Source: Escherichia whittamii (GTDB taxonomy: Bacteria; Pseudomonadota; Gammaproteobacteria; Enterobacterales; Enterobacteriaceae). Taken from it: a stretch of DNA of 64,000 bases. A program made the position numbers and the translations under genes. Positions 17,245 through 29,363 of the stretch are shown in pieces. Every line of letters starts with the position of its first letter. Positions within the stretch are counted from its first letter, which is position 1. The notes under the pieces were generated by a model. The model did no database searches. It had not been told where the DNA came from and worked only from the letters and a program-made list of their open reading frames with translations. Where the stretch lies: NCBI RefSeq assembly GCF_014836715.1, contig NZ_JACSQI010000002.1, forward strand, positions 62,001 to 126,000. Reading direction: 5' to 3'.

Positions 17245-18465
17245 TTAACCCTGCAACAGACGAATCAGCAAAGATCCATTATACATCGCGTCTTTTACCA
17301 GCGCGGCTCCCGCCATTGTCCCCTGATTGGTGAACTGAGTGCTCTCAACGCTAATATGCTGACTGTATGCTGGAAGCGCCTGCTGACGGATGCTGTCAGA
17401 AATCACAGGAAACAGAATCTTTGCCGCTTTGCTTAACGGCGAGCCAATCAGTATTTTTTGTGGGTTAAATAAATTCACCATGATGGCCAGAATGCGCCCA
17501 ACATGCGCGCCTACGCCAGTGATAATGTCCTTTGCCAGCAAGTCTCCCTGCAACGCCGCATGGCATAAGGAATCCACGCTCAAAGGCTGCCCGTGCAACA
17601 TCGAACTCATTGATTGATTAAGGCGTAATTGCGCCAGTTCGAGGATGCTGTCCACACTGGCGATGGTTTCCAGGCAACCGTGGTTACCGCAATAACAACG
17701 TTTACCATAGGGATCCACCTGGGTATGGCCAATTTCTACCAGGCTGCTGCTTCCGGCATGTAACAGGTGACCGTCGGTAATCACGCCTGCGCCAACATTG
17801 TGATCAATTACCACCTGAATCACATCGCGCGCCCCGCGAGAGGCACCAAATAATGCCTCAGCCATCGTCCATGCACTGATATCATGCTGAATATAAACTG
17901 GTACACCTGTGTGCTGCTCCAGCGCTTCGCCGAGCGGCATCTCTTTCACATCCTCGTAAAACGGCATCCGATGCACAATGCCATTTTCCGTATCAATAAT
18001 TCCCGGCAATGTAATGGCGATGGATGTCAGGCGTTCGAGTTTTTTTTGATGACGGATAAAAAACTGATCAATATGCGCAATGATACGTTCCAGCAAAGGC
18101 AATTCATCCTGAAGCGCCAGCTCCAGCGTCTCTTCCACCACCAGCTTGCTGCTTAAATCACGCAAAGCAATGAAAATCAAACCACGACTGATGCGCAGAG
18201 AAAGATAATGCCAGGCTTCTGTTTCCACCACCAACCCCACCGCAGGGCGGCCACGGTTTCCCGCTTCTTTAATTTCTAACTCTTGCACCAGGTGCGCTTC
18301 TAGCATTTCGCGGACAATTTTGGTGATACTGGCTGGAGCCAGTTGCGCCATGCGAGAAAGGTCGATACGCGAAATGGGACCAAGCTGATCAATCAGGCGA
18401 TATACAACACCTGCGTTGGTCTGCTTTATTTGATCAATATGTCCAGGCTGGTTTTCAGCAACCAC
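17245..18465 (-). CDS. mlc: Global glucose-regulated repressor Mlc (DgsA)
   Basis: A 406-aa ROK-family repressor: N-terminal helix-turn-helix (SRIDLSRMAQLAPASITKIV, about residues 33-52), sugar-kinase-like domain, and the structural zinc motif CYCGNHGC. It represses ptsG, manXYZ, malT and ptsHI and is sequestered at the membrane by dephosphorylated EIICB-Glc when glucose is taken up. The start codon is GTG, preceded by GGGAGTATAAG. A CRP-like site lies 90 bases upstream. Note that manA and malI/malX are also in this window. Confidence 0.97.
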   Translation of the reverse strand: MVAENQPGHIDQIKQTNAGVVYRLIDQLGPISRIDLSRMAQLAPASITKIVREMLEAHLVQELEIKEAGNRGRPAVGLVVETEAWHYLSLRISRGLIFIALRDLSSKLVVEETLELALQDELPLLERIIAHIDQFFIRHQKKLERLTSIAITLPGIIDTENGIVHRMPFYEDVKEMPLGEALEQHTGVPVYIQHDISAWTMAEALFGASRGARDVIQVVIDHNVGAGVITDGHLLHAGSSSLVEIGHTQVDPYGKRCYCGNHGCLETIASVDSILELAQLRLNQSMSSMLHGQPLSVDSLCHAALQGDLLAKDIITGVGAHVGRILAIMVNLFNPQKILIGSPLSKAAKILFPVISDSIRQQALPAYSQHISVESTQFTNQGTMAGAALVKDAMYNGSLLIRLLQG

Positions 18466-18554
18466 CTTATACTCCCTATATTTTCGCGCTCCGAAATAAT
18501 CTGTAGGCTATGGTGAAACACTTCAATGCGTGCCGTCAAATTTTTACTTAGCCA

Positions 18555-18570
18555 TGTGATTAACAGCACA
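18555..18570 (-). promoter_or_regulatory. CRP-type site upstream of mlc
   Basis: TGTGA-TTAACA-GCACA matches the CRP consensus TGTGA-N6-TCACA at 9 of 10 positions. It lies between the mlc start (18465) and the ynfL stop (18600). Mlc expression is known to be CRP-dependent. Confidence 0.65.
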
Positions 18571-18599
18571 CTTTTCGGGTTTTTTGGCTGGATTTTACC

Positions 18600-19493
18600 T
18601 CACTTGAGAGCATTCAGCAGCTGAATACGAAAGTTTCGCGCAGCCGGACTTTGTTCATGATGCTTTGGCCAGACCAACCACATTTCAGAAACCGCATCTT
18701 CTTCAGCAATAGGTATCCAACGCATTTCATTAAGTTGAACACGCTTAAATGAGGCAGGTAAAATCGAAACCCCCAAACCGGCAGACACAAGGCCTATGAT
18801 GGTCATTGCCTCACCCACTTCCTGGGTAATAACCGGTGTAAGATTGTAGCGTCGCATCAGGCCAAGAATGTCATCATAAAGCCCCGTCCCAACGTGAGGA
18901 TCAAAGAAAACAAACGGCTCTTTTGCCAGTTCCGCCAGCGTAACTACAGATTTACTGGCCAATGAATGATCGTGCGGAATCATCGCCATAAGCGGTTCAT
19001 GCACAATTACCGCGTGGTTCAACGTCTCCGGCAGCAAAGTATTGCGTAACAGTCCCATATCGAGTGTCCCTTCGATAAGGGGCGTAATTTGCTCGCGGGT
19101 ATTCATCTCGCGTGTCTGCAAATGGACATCAGGAAATTCACGGCGAAATAACGATAAGGTATCTGACACGGCGCGAATGAATGGCGCCGATGAGGTAAAA
19201 CCAATGCGTAACTCTCCCGACTCCCCCTGATGCAGACGTTCAGCTCGCGCTGCGGCATCGTCTACCAGAGAAATAATTTGGCGACTATCGGCAAGAAATT
19301 GTTTGCCTGCAGCGGTGAGCGAGACGCTACGATTGGTCCTGGCCAGCAGGCGCGCGCCAATTTGTTGCTCCAACGCCTGAATCTGTTGGCTTAGTGGCGG
19401 TTGGGAAATATTCAGCCGAGCTGCAGCACGACCAAAATGCAATTCTTCCGCAACAGCGATGAAGTAACGGATGTGACGCAATTCAATATTCAT
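18600..19493 (-). CDS. ynfL: LysR-type transcriptional regulator YnfL
   Basis: A 297-aa LysR-family protein: N-terminal winged helix (IRYFIAVAEELHFGRAAARLNISQPPLSQQIQALE region, about residues 8-42) and a two-lobed effector-binding domain. It is divergent from the MFS gene ynfM across 106 bp, the usual arrangement for a LysR regulator controlling its neighbour. The intergenic AT-rich tract has T-N11-A type half-sites but none can be assigned by eye. Effector unknown. Confidence 0.93.
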   Translation of the reverse strand: MNIELRHIRYFIAVAEELHFGRAAARLNISQPPLSQQIQALEQQIGARLLARTNRSVSLTAAGKQFLADSRQIISLVDDAAARAERLHQGESGELRIGFTSSAPFIRAVSDTLSLFRREFPDVHLQTREMNTREQITPLIEGTLDMGLLRNTLLPETLNHAVIVHEPLMAMIPHDHSLASKSVVTLAELAKEPFVFFDPHVGTGLYDDILGLMRRYNLTPVITQEVGEAMTIIGLVSAGLGVSILPASFKRVQLNEMRWIPIAEEDAVSEMWLVWPKHHEQSPAARNFRIQLLNALK

Positions 19494-19599
19494 ATTTTAA
19501 ACATATTATTTGAGACTATTAATATATTAGACATAACAATTCGATTTTCCTACTCTATTCCTGAGCTAACACAACGCGCATATTTAGTAAGGATTTCAA

Positions 19600-20853
19600 G
19601 TGAGTCGTACCACAACTGTTGATGGCGCTCCGGCAAGCGACACTGACAAGCAAAACGTTTCCCAGCCAAACCTATTCATCAAACGCGGTACGCCGCAATT
19701 CATGCGCGTGACCCTGGCGCTTTTTTCTGCCGGACTGGCAACCTTCGCACTTCTCTATTGTGTGCAACCTATCCTTCCGGTTCTTTCGCAGGAGTTTGGC
19801 TTAACACCCGCAAACAGTAGCATTTCACTGTCAATTTCAACGGCAATGCTGGCTATCGGTTTGCTGTTTACTGGCCCGCTTTCCGATGCCATTGGTCGCA
19901 AGCCAGTGATGGTGACGGCGCTATTGTTGGCCTCCATCTGTACGTTATTTTCGACGATGATGACCAGCTGGCACGGCATTTTGGTGATGCGCGCCTTGAT
20001 TGGCCTTTCATTAAGCGGCGTGGCTGCGGTGGGCATGACCTACCTTAGTGAAGAGATCCACCCGAGTTTTGTCGCCTTTTCGATGGGGTTGTATATCAGC
20101 GGTAACTCGATTGGCGGCATGAGCGGACGCTTAATTAGCGGTGTCTTTACCGATTTCTTCAGCTGGCGAATTGCACTGGCAGCGATTGGCTGTTTCGCAC
20201 TGGCCTCGGCGTTAATGTTCTGGAAAATTCTTCCGGAATCTCGCCATTTCCGCCCTTCTTCACTGCGCCCTAAAACGTTATTTATCAACTTCCGTCTGCA
20301 CTGGCGCGACCAGGGTTTGCCTTTGTTATTCGCAGAAGGTTTTTTGCTGATGGGCTCATTCGTAACGCTGTTTAATTATATCGGCTATCGCTTGATGCTC
20401 TCCCCCTGGCATGTTAGCCAGGCAGTGGTTGGGTTATTATCGCTGGTCTATTTGACAGGCACCTGGAGTTCACCAAAAGCCGGAACTATGACCACCCGCT
20501 TTGGACGCGGCCCTGTAATGTTGTCTTCGACAGGTGTCATGCTTGTTGGCCTGTTAATGACATTATTCAGTTCGATATGGTTGATTTTTGCCGGAATGTT
20601 GCTCTTCTCCGCCGGATTCTTTGCCGCTCACTCGGTCGCCAGCAGTTGGATTGGCCCCCGCGCTAAACGCGCCAAAGGCCAGGCTTCCTCGCTGTATCTG
20701 TTCAGTTACTACCTGGGATCAAGTATTGCCGGAACATTAGGTGGGGTCTTTTGGCATAACTACGGTTGGAACGGCGTCGGTACCTTTATTGCGTCAATGC
20801 TGGTGGTCGCGATTATAGTGGGTACACGTTTGCACCATAGATTGCACGCCTGA
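19600..20853 (+). CDS. ynfM: Major facilitator transporter YnfM (arabinose/sugar-efflux-like)
   Basis: A 417-aa inner-membrane MFS protein with 12 predicted helices after a hydrophilic N-terminal tail of about 35 residues. The motif GPLSDAIGRKPVM follows helix 2. Translation starts at GTG (MSRTTTVDG) after TAAGGATTTCAA. It pairs with the divergent LysR gene ynfL. Relatives are proton-driven drug or metabolite exporters; the natural substrate is not known to me. Confidence 0.93.
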   Translation: MSRTTTVDGAPASDTDKQNVSQPNLFIKRGTPQFMRVTLALFSAGLATFALLYCVQPILPVLSQEFGLTPANSSISLSISTAMLAIGLLFTGPLSDAIGRKPVMVTALLLASICTLFSTMMTSWHGILVMRALIGLSLSGVAAVGMTYLSEEIHPSFVAFSMGLYISGNSIGGMSGRLISGVFTDFFSWRIALAAIGCFALASALMFWKILPESRHFRPSSLRPKTLFINFRLHWRDQGLPLLFAEGFLLMGSFVTLFNYIGYRLMLSPWHVSQAVVGLLSLVYLTGTWSSPKAGTMTTRFGRGPVMLSSTGVMLVGLLMTLFSSIWLIFAGMLLFSAGFFAAHSVASSWIGPRAKRAKGQASSLYLFSYYLGSSIAGTLGGVFWHNYGWNGVGTFIASMLVVAIIVGTRLHHRLHA

Positions 20854-20896
20854 AAAAATAAGCCCGGGTGGAGTAAAATACCCACCCGGGCTTATT
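20854..20896 (-). terminator. Strong intrinsic terminator, U-run on the minus strand
   Basis: A perfect 15-bp inverted repeat (20857-20871 with 20882-20896, core AAGCCCGGGTGG) has a 9-base loop. Six A at 20853-20858 on the plus strand make a T-run directly after the stem on the minus strand, while the plus-strand side lacks a good U-run. It therefore fits best a leftward transcript from the small ORF at 20903-21007, while also able to stop ynfM. Confidence 0.85.
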
Positions 20897-20902
20897 GTCT
20901 GC

Positions 20903-21007
20903 TCAACTCAACGTTAATAACCATCCTAAAATAGACGAAGCGCCAGCCAATTCCCGCAGCGCATCTAACGTCATCAGGATAATAAACACCCAAATTATCG
21001 GATTCAT
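20903..21007 (-). CDS. Candidate 34-aa single-pass membrane protein
   Basis: On the minus strand ATG at 21007 opens MNPIIWVFIILMTLDALREL and closes with TGA at 20903 (34 codons). The first 13 residues are strongly hydrophobic, followed by a short acidic/basic stretch and a second hydrophobic segment (SSILGWLLTLS). Seven bases past its stop lies the 15-bp terminator whose U-run is on this strand, evidence for leftward transcription. No convincing Shine-Dalgarno precedes the ATG, which weakens the case. I do not recognise a named gene. It fills an otherwise empty interval between ynfM and asr. Confidence 0.5.
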   Translation of the reverse strand: MNPIIWVFIILMTLDALRELAGASSILGWLLTLS

Positions 21008-21148
21008 TTACTGTGTGTCATTTATTGATGATGCAAAGTAATTCTACCGTTTTGGGAACAGCGAAATAGTAAACTCGATCAAGACTACTGATATTAGTAG
21101 GGGATTCACCTTAAATCACATCACGTTATTATTTACCAATTTACTTTG

Positions 21149-21162
21149 TACATATCGTTACA
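21149..21162 (+). promoter_or_regulatory. RstA box upstream of asr
   Basis: TACATATCGTTACA matches the RstA recognition sequence TACATNTNGTTACA at every defined base. It lies about 117 bases before the asr start. RstA activation of asr at low pH is established in E. coli, and rstA is encoded at 32133-32852 of this window. Confidence 0.88.
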
Positions 21163-21265
21163 TGCCGAAACCAACCACTCACGGAAGCTTCTCATTACCC
21201 GAGATATAGTCATTACATCGGCCCCGCAGTGGGGTTGCATAAAAAACCAAATTGAGGGTATGACA

Positions 21266-21574
21266 ATGAAAAAAGTATTAGCTCTGGTTGTTGCCGCTGC
21301 AATGAGTCTCTCTTCTGCCGTCTTTGCCGCAGAGACTGCGACCACACCGGCCCCAGCAACGACTGCCACCAAAGCTGCACCTGCAAAAACCACTCATCAT
21401 AAAAAACAGCATAAAGCAGCACCTGCCCAAAAAGCGCAGGCGGCTAAAAAGCATCATAAAAAAGCGACAACTGAACAGAAAGCACCGGAACAAAAAGCAC
21501 AAGCAGCGAAAAAACACGCCAAGAAACACAGCAATCAGCAACCTGCAAAACCAGCAGCACAACCAGCAGCTTGA
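21266..21574 (+). CDS. asr: Acid-shock protein precursor Asr
   Basis: A 102-aa secreted protein: signal peptide [21 protein letters not shown], then a Lys/His/Ala/Gln-rich basic domain with repeated [12 protein letters not shown] and [18 protein letters not shown] units. It is highly induced by external acidification and is processed in the periplasm; recent work treats it as an intrinsically disordered chaperone. GAGGG at 21254-21258 favours the ATG at 21266 over the nearer one at 21260. A short GC hairpin (CCCCGCAGTGGGG, about 21222-21234) sits in the leader. RstA and PhoB are the known activators. Confidence 0.96.
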   Translation: MKKVLALVVAAAMSLSSAVFAAETATTPAPATTATKAAPAKTTHHKKQHKAAPAQKAQAAKKHHKKATTEQKAPEQKAQAAKKHAKKHSNQQPAKPAAQPAA

Positions 21575-21618
21575 GTTTTCAACAGCAATAATGGCGCGCC
21601 CCCTCGCGCCTGAAAATT

Positions 21619-21649
21619 GCGGTGCTAAACGGATAACGTTTAGCGCCGC
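21619..21649 (+). terminator. Stem-loop between asr and ydgU
   Basis: A 13-bp stem GCGGTGCTAAACG/CGTTTAGCGCCGC (one G-U) with a GATAA loop lies 45 bases after the asr stop and 17 before the ydgU start, followed by CCTTTAGC. It probably ends most asr transcripts while leaving a fraction to read into ydgU. Confidence 0.7.
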
Positions 21650-21666
21650 CTTTAGCGGAGGGTACT

Positions 21667-21750
21667 ATGGTGGGCCGTTATCGCTTTGAGTTCATTCTTA
21701 TCATCCTTATATTATGCGCACTTATTGCCACTCGCTTTTATCTTTTCTGA
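21667..21750 (+). CDS. ydgU: Small inner-membrane protein YdgU (27 aa)
   Basis: ATG at 21667, preceded by GGAGGG, encodes MVGRYRFEFILIILILCALI plus TRFYLF-type ending, 27 residues in all, with one hydrophobic segment (about residues 9-21) and a basic N terminus. It corresponds to the E. coli small protein YdgU, reported to be co-transcribed with asr. The strong ribosome-binding site and position 92 bases after asr support it. It is short enough to be missed by standard gene callers. Function unknown; acid induction through read-through from asr is expected. Confidence 0.85.
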   Translation: MVGRYRFEFILIILILCALIATRFYLF

Positions 21751-21849
21751 TCGTAGTTATCTGATTTCACTCCCACTTTAATCCCGTCCCGGCTATAGTA
21801 TTTATGAGGGTTTGCTTTTAATAATCATAATTACCCACCAGAGTGTGAT

Positions 21850-22671
21850 ATGCGTACAACCATTGCTGTAGTACTGGGTGCAATTAGTTTGACATCTGCA
21901 TTTGTATTTGCGGATAAACCTGACAGTCCTGAATCGGCTAATGATGAAGTCAGCACCCTTTTTTTTGGTCATGACGATCGAGTGCCGGTAATTAACACGA
22001 CCCAATCTCCGTGGGATGCAGTTGGGCAACTGGAGACTGCCAGTGGAAATCTCTGCACGGCTACCCTGATTGCGCCTAATCTCGCATTAACGGCGGGTCA
22101 CTGTTTATTAACGCCGCCAAAAGGCAAACCAGACAAAGCAATTGCGCTGCGTTTTGTGTCGAATAAAGGGCTATGGCGCTATGAGATCCACAACATTGAA
22201 GGCCGTGTTGATCCGACATTAGGAAAACGGTTAAAGGCTAATGGAGATGGCTGGATTGTCCCGCCTGCTGCCGCGCCGTGGGATTTTGGTTTGATTGTGT
22301 TGCGTAATCCGCCTTCCGGCATTACCCCCTTACCACTTTTCGAGGGCGACAAAGCAGCACTCACCACCGCATTAAAGGCGGCGGGTCGTAAAGTGACCCA
22401 GGCAGGATATCCCGAGGATCACCTGGATACGTTGTACAGTCATAAAAATTGCGAAGTGACTGGCTGGGCGCAAACGTCAGTGATGTCGCATCAGTGCGAT
22501 ACCCTACCGGGAGACAGCGGTTCGCCGCTAATGCTGCATACTGATGACGGCTGGCAGTTGATTGGCGTGCAAAGTTCGGCGCCTGCGGCGAAAGACCGCT
22601 GGCGGGCCGATAACCGGGCTATCTCTGTTACCGGCTTTCGCGACAAACTGGAAGAGTTATCCCGGCAATAG
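21850..22671 (+). CDS. ydgD: Secreted trypsin-like serine protease YdgD
   Basis: A 273-aa periplasmic protein with a signal peptide ending near residue 21 (FVFA). The S1 catalytic triad is visible: His in LTAGHC, Asp in PWDFGLIVL, and Ser in LPGDSGSPL. Cys pairs resemble those of V8/glutamyl endopeptidase-like bacterial proteases. Substrate is unknown. GTGTGAT precedes the ATG with no strong Shine-Dalgarno. It is convergent with mdtI across a hairpin and follows the asr-ydgU unit. Confidence 0.93.
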   Translation: MRTTIAVVLGAISLTSAFVFADKPDSPESANDEVSTLFFGHDDRVPVINTTQSPWDAVGQLETASGNLCTATLIAPNLALTAGHCLLTPPKGKPDKAIALRFVSNKGLWRYEIHNIEGRVDPTLGKRLKANGDGWIVPPAAAPWDFGLIVLRNPPSGITPLPLFEGDKAALTTALKAAGRKVTQAGYPEDHLDTLYSHKNCEVTGWAQTSVMSHQCDTLPGDSGSPLMLHTDDGWQLIGVQSSAPAAKDRWRADNRAISVTGFRDKLEELSRQ

Positions 22672-22678
22672 CGTTTAC

Positions 22679-22704
22679 ATGCTGCCCGAAAATACGGGCA
22701 GCAT
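22679..22704. terminator. Bidirectional stem-loop between ydgD and mdtI
   Basis: A perfect 10-bp inverted repeat ATGCTGCCCG/CGGGCAGCAT with a 6-base A-rich loop lies between the two convergent stops. On the minus strand the loop reads TATTTT. No U-run follows on either side. Confidence 0.65.
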
Positions 22705-22709
22705 AAGCG

Positions 22710-23039
22710 TCAGGCAAGTTTCACCATGATCATTCCAGCTAACAACAGGACCAGCCCAACCCAGCCTTTGCGGTTTAAGCGCTGACCAAACAGGACCCAA
22801 CCGGCTGCTAATGTGGCGACAATACCAAATCCCCCCCACAATGCATACGCCACTGACAAGTCTATCCCTTTAACTGCCTGGGATAGTGCACTAAAAGCAG
22901 CAAGTACCGCCGCCAGCGACAGCAAGCCAAAGATTTTACGGCGAAAGCCATCAGAAAATTTCAAAAAGACGTTTGCAATAATTTCCAGCACTATTGCCAG
23001 TGCCAACCAGGCGGCGTGAATCCATTCAAACTGAACCAT
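22710..23039 (-). CDS. mdtI: Spermidine export subunit MdtI (SMR family)
   Basis: A 109-aa four-helix small multidrug-resistance protein. The conserved membrane glutamate of the family falls in [16 protein letters not shown] (helix 1), and [22 protein letters not shown] is the helix 2-3 signature. MdtI and MdtJ form a complex that exports spermidine across the inner membrane. Its start lies inside the end of mdtJ (14-bp overlap), indicating translational coupling. SpeG at 8.5 kb detoxifies the same polyamine. Confidence 0.95.
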   Translation of the reverse strand: MVQFEWIHAAWLALAIVLEIIANVFLKFSDGFRRKIFGLLSLAAVLAAFSALSQAVKGIDLSVAYALWGGFGIVATLAAGWVLFGQRLNRKGWVGLVLLLAGMIMVKLA

Positions 23040-23391
23040 GATTCTGCTCCAGCGTAGATTTACGCACTTTACGCGTACCCGATTTGATCAATACAATCCC
23101 GGCAACCAGGGCCGTTAACCCAGCAATTTTCATCGGCGATAAACTTTCATCAAATAACAAAACGCTAAACAGCGTAATAAATAAAATACCGATGCCTTCC
23201 CACAGCGCATAGGCTACGCCTAACGCGATTTTTTTAACGGCGAAAGAGAGAAATATATATGACAGAGAAATCATCACCAGCATTAAAATAAATCCGCCGT
23301 TTCCATCACTGACGCTAGCCCATTTCATAGATAACGTGCCGGTAATTTCTGTGGCAATAGCCAGACCTAACAAAACCCAATAAAAATACAT
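23026..23391 (-). CDS. mdtJ: Spermidine export subunit MdtJ (SMR family)
   Basis: A 121-aa four-helix SMR protein ([19 protein letters not shown]; the helix-1 Glu lies in LAIATEIT), with a longer basic C-terminal tail ([17 protein letters not shown]) than MdtI. It is the upstream partner of the mdtJI complex. GCAGGAGAAGGGCG before the ATG is a strong ribosome-binding site. Upstream on the same strand lies a short ORF (mdtU) and a 6-bp stem-loop at 23424-23441 (TTCGCT/AGCGAA), consistent with leader control. H-NS silencing is reported for this operon. Confidence 0.95.
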   Translation of the reverse strand: MYFYWVLLGLAIATEITGTLSMKWASVSDGNGGFILMLVMISLSYIFLSFAVKKIALGVAYALWEGIGILFITLFSVLLFDESLSPMKIAGLTALVAGIVLIKSGTRKVRKSTLEQNHGSV

Positions 23392-23497
23392 CGCCCTTCT
23401 CCTGCAAGAGAATTATTTTAATGTTCGCTTAATTCAGCGAAATCTAAGTAAAGTGGTCGAGCCCAGCGCATAGCGTAAGCTTCGGCAGAAGAAAGGA

Positions 23498-23599
23498 CTA
23501 AAGCGCGTTGCGCCAGTGCTGCTCACCTGCGAGCAAGATAGTGGATGAGGTACGAAGATGAGTAGATGTAGAAAATAACGTCCTGAACAAATTGTCCAT
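23498..23599 (-). CDS. mdtU: Upstream leader ORF of mdtJI, MdtU (33 aa)
   Basis: On the minus strand ATG at 23599 opens MDNLFRTLFSTSTHLRTSST and ends at TAG (23498), 107 bases before mdtJ. An in-frame ATG at 23635 would make it 45 aa. A translated uORF named mdtU has been reported in the E. coli mdtJI leader, with polyamine-dependent translation controlling the operon; this ORF is at the right place and is of the right size. The peptide is polar and Ser/Thr-rich with no membrane span. I rely on memory for the name. Confidence 0.68.
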   Translation of the reverse strand: MDNLFRTLFSTSTHLRTSSTILLAGEQHWRNAL

Positions 23600-23802
23600 A
23601 ATATTACAATTATCCGCAGTGTTGCTTCTCGTCATCGCGGATGATAATTGTCCTCGGTAGTTGAACACGTCTGATTTGTACCATAGCTTAAGAATTTACT
23701 CAAAACATTTTCATTTCTTTACCTGAGTGGTTCGATTTTCGTTATAATGCCGCCGCTTAAAATAAAATATTATTAGTGAAGGAAGAACAAACGGGGATAA
23801 GA

Positions 23803-24837
23803 ATGGCAAAGCCGATCATCACACTCAATGGCCTAAAAATCGTCATTATGTTGGGAATGCTGGTCATTATTCTCTGTGGCATTCGGTTTGCCGCCGATAT
23901 CATCGTCCCCTTTATCCTCGCTCTATTTATCGCAGTAATTCTTAATCCTCTGGTACAACGCATGGTTCGCTGGCGAGTGCCACGCGTACTGGCTGTGTCG
24001 ATTTTAATGATCATCATCGTAATGGCGATGATACTGCTGCTTGCCTATCTCGGCTCAACACTCAATGAACTCACTCGTACCTTGCCGCTCTATCGCAGCT
24101 CCATCATAAAACCGCTGCAAGCTCTGGAACCGTTATTACAACGCGTGGGTATTGATGTCTCGGTTGATCAACTGGCGCATTACATTGACCCCAACGCAGC
24201 AATGACGTTACTCACCAACCTGCTGACGCAGTTAACTAATGCCATGTCGTCGATATTTTTGTTGCTGCTGACGGTGCTGTTTATGCTGCTCGAAGTGCCA
24301 CAACTGCCCTGCAAACTGCAACAAATGATGGCTCGCCCAGCCGAGGGAATGGCGGCTATTCAACGTGCCATTGATAGTGTATCGCATTACCTGGTGCTGA
24401 AGACGGCCATTAGCATCATCACCGGACTGGTCGCCTGGGCGATGCTCGCCGCAATGGACGTTCGCTTTGCTTTTGTCTGGGGATTGTTGGCCTTTGCGCT
24501 TAATTACATCCCCAATATTGGTTCGGTTCTGGCGGCTATCCCCCCTATCGCCCAGGTTCTGGTCTTTAATGGCTTCTACGAAGCGTTGTTGGTGCTGGCG
24601 GGATATCTGCTGATTAATTTGGTCTTCGGCAATATTCTGGAGCCACGCATTATGGGACGCGGGTTAGGACTTTCCACACTGGTGGTCTTTTTGTCATTAA
24701 TCTTTTGGGGATGGTTGTTAGGACCGGTAGGTATGCTGCTTTCTGTGCCGTTGACGATTATTGTCAAAATTGCGCTTGAGCAAACGGCGGGAGGCCAAAG
24801 CATCGCCGTTCTGTTAAGCGATCTCAATAAAGAGTAA
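23803..24837 (+). CDS. tqsA: AI-2 exporter family membrane protein TqsA (YdgG)
   Basis: A 344-aa polytopic inner-membrane protein (about 8 helices) of the AI-2E/PerM family. The family signature region [16 protein letters not shown] is near residue 235, with [20 protein letters not shown] following. Loss of TqsA raises intracellular autoinducer-2 and biofilm in E. coli, so it is viewed as an AI-2 exporter. The start is the ATG at 23803 (after GGGGATAAGA), not the earlier in-frame ATG/GTG at 23776, to match the known length. It is divergent from mdtUJI and convergent with pntB. Confidence 0.93.
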   Translation: MAKPIITLNGLKIVIMLGMLVIILCGIRFAADIIVPFILALFIAVILNPLVQRMVRWRVPRVLAVSILMIIIVMAMILLLAYLGSTLNELTRTLPLYRSSIIKPLQALEPLLQRVGIDVSVDQLAHYIDPNAAMTLLTNLLTQLTNAMSSIFLLLLTVLFMLLEVPQLPCKLQQMMARPAEGMAAIQRAIDSVSHYLVLKTAISIITGLVAWAMLAAMDVRFAFVWGLLAFALNYIPNIGSVLAAIPPIAQVLVFNGFYEALLVLAGYLLINLVFGNILEPRIMGRGLGLSTLVVFLSLIFWGWLLGPVGMLLSVPLTIIVKIALEQTAGGQSIAVLLSDLNKE

Positions 24838-24947
24838 CGGCCATTTGGCCAATGCGGCCTACAAGTTAGTGCATATTCAATACATTGCAGCTTACATGTA
24901 GGCCTCATTTCTGCGCGGGCAAGCGGCCTCCGTAGAGGCCGTTGAGG
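24838..24947. other. Intergenic hairpins between convergent tqsA and pntB
   Basis: Contains degenerate REP-like arms (GCGGCCTAC near 24857 and GTAGGCC near 24898, inverted) and a 7-bp stem-loop CGGCCTC-CGTA-GAGGCCG at 24924-24941. The latter directly follows the pntB stop on the minus strand and likely acts as its 3' end. No U-run accompanies it. Confidence 0.55.
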
Positions 24948-26339
<1,392 letters not shown>

Positions 26340-26346
26340 CTACCCC

Positions 26347-28400
<2,054 letters not shown>

Positions 28401-29345
28401 ATGAAGCTTAAGAACACCCTCCTGGCGTCGGCACTGCTTTCTGCTACGGCATTTTCCGTTAACGCAGCAACAGAACTGACACCGGAGCAAGCGGCAGCGG
28501 TTAAACCTTTTGACCGTGTAGTGGTTACCGGTCGTTTTAATGCCATTGGCGAAGCGGTTAAAGCTGTTTCCCGTCGCGCTGATAAAGAAGGTGCCGCCTC
28601 TTTTTATGTTGTCGACACTTCAGATTTCGGTAATAGCGGTAACTGGCGTGTAGTTGCAGACCTCTATAAAGCCGATGCTGAAAAAGCTGAAGCTGATAAG
28701 AATCGCGTTTTTAATGGCGTGATTGAACTGCCTAAAGAGCAGGCTGTTCTTATTGAGCCGTACGACACCGTGACCGTGCAGGGTTTCTTCCGTAGCCAGC
28801 CGGAAGTGAATGATGCCATCACCAAAGCAGCAAAAGCGAAAGGTGCCTACTCTTACTACATCGTTCGCCAGATAGATGCCAACCAGGGCGGCAACCAGCG
28901 TATTACTGCATTCATCTACAAACAAGATGCTAAAAAACGCATCGTCCAGAGCCCGGATGTGATCCCGGCGGATTCTGATGCTGGTCGCGCGGCGCTGGCC
29001 GCGGGTGGCGAAGCCGCGAAGAAAGTTGAAATCCCGGGCGTTGCCACTACTGCATCACCAAGTGCTGAAGTCGGTCGTTTCTTTGAAACGCAGTCCTCAA
29101 AAGGCGGACGTTACACTGTCACGCTTCCTGACGGCACCAAAGTAGAAGAACTGAACAAAGCGACCGCAGCAATGATGGTCCCGTTCGATAGTATTAAGTT
29201 CTCGGGTAACTACGGCAACATGACCGAAGTCTCCTACCAGGTTGCTAAACGTGCCGCGAAGAAAGGCGCTAAGTATTACCACATCACTCGCCAGTGGCAG
29301 GAACGTGGTAATAACCTGACCATCAGCGCAGACCTGTATAAATAA
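28401..29345 (+). CDS. ydgH: Secreted DUF1471 (YhcN-like) triple-domain protein YdgH
   Basis: A 314-aa periplasmic protein: signal peptide ending near residue 22 (FSVNA), then three copies of a domain of about 60-75 residues of the YhcN/DUF1471 type, each containing a variant of PFD(R/T/S)(V/I)...G and ending in a pattern like GGNQRITAFIYK or NNLTISADLYK. The domains cover about residues 28-95, 110-175 and 240-314, with a linker rich in Ala/Gly between the second and third. Single-domain relatives are stress and biofilm proteins. A terminator follows at 29364. Confidence 0.93.
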   Translation: MKLKNTLLASALLSATAFSVNAATELTPEQAAAVKPFDRVVVTGRFNAIGEAVKAVSRRADKEGAASFYVVDTSDFGNSGNWRVVADLYKADAEKAEADKNRVFNGVIELPKEQAVLIEPYDTVTVQGFFRSQPEVNDAITKAAKAKGAYSYYIVRQIDANQGGNQRITAFIYKQDAKKRIVQSPDVIPADSDAGRAALAAGGEAAKKVEIPGVATTASPSAEVGRFFETQSSKGGRYTVTLPDGTKVEELNKATAAMMVPFDSIKFSGNYGNMTEVSYQVAKRAAKKGAKYYHITRQWQERGNNLTISADLYK

Positions 29346-29363
29346 CTATTCACTATCACTGAT

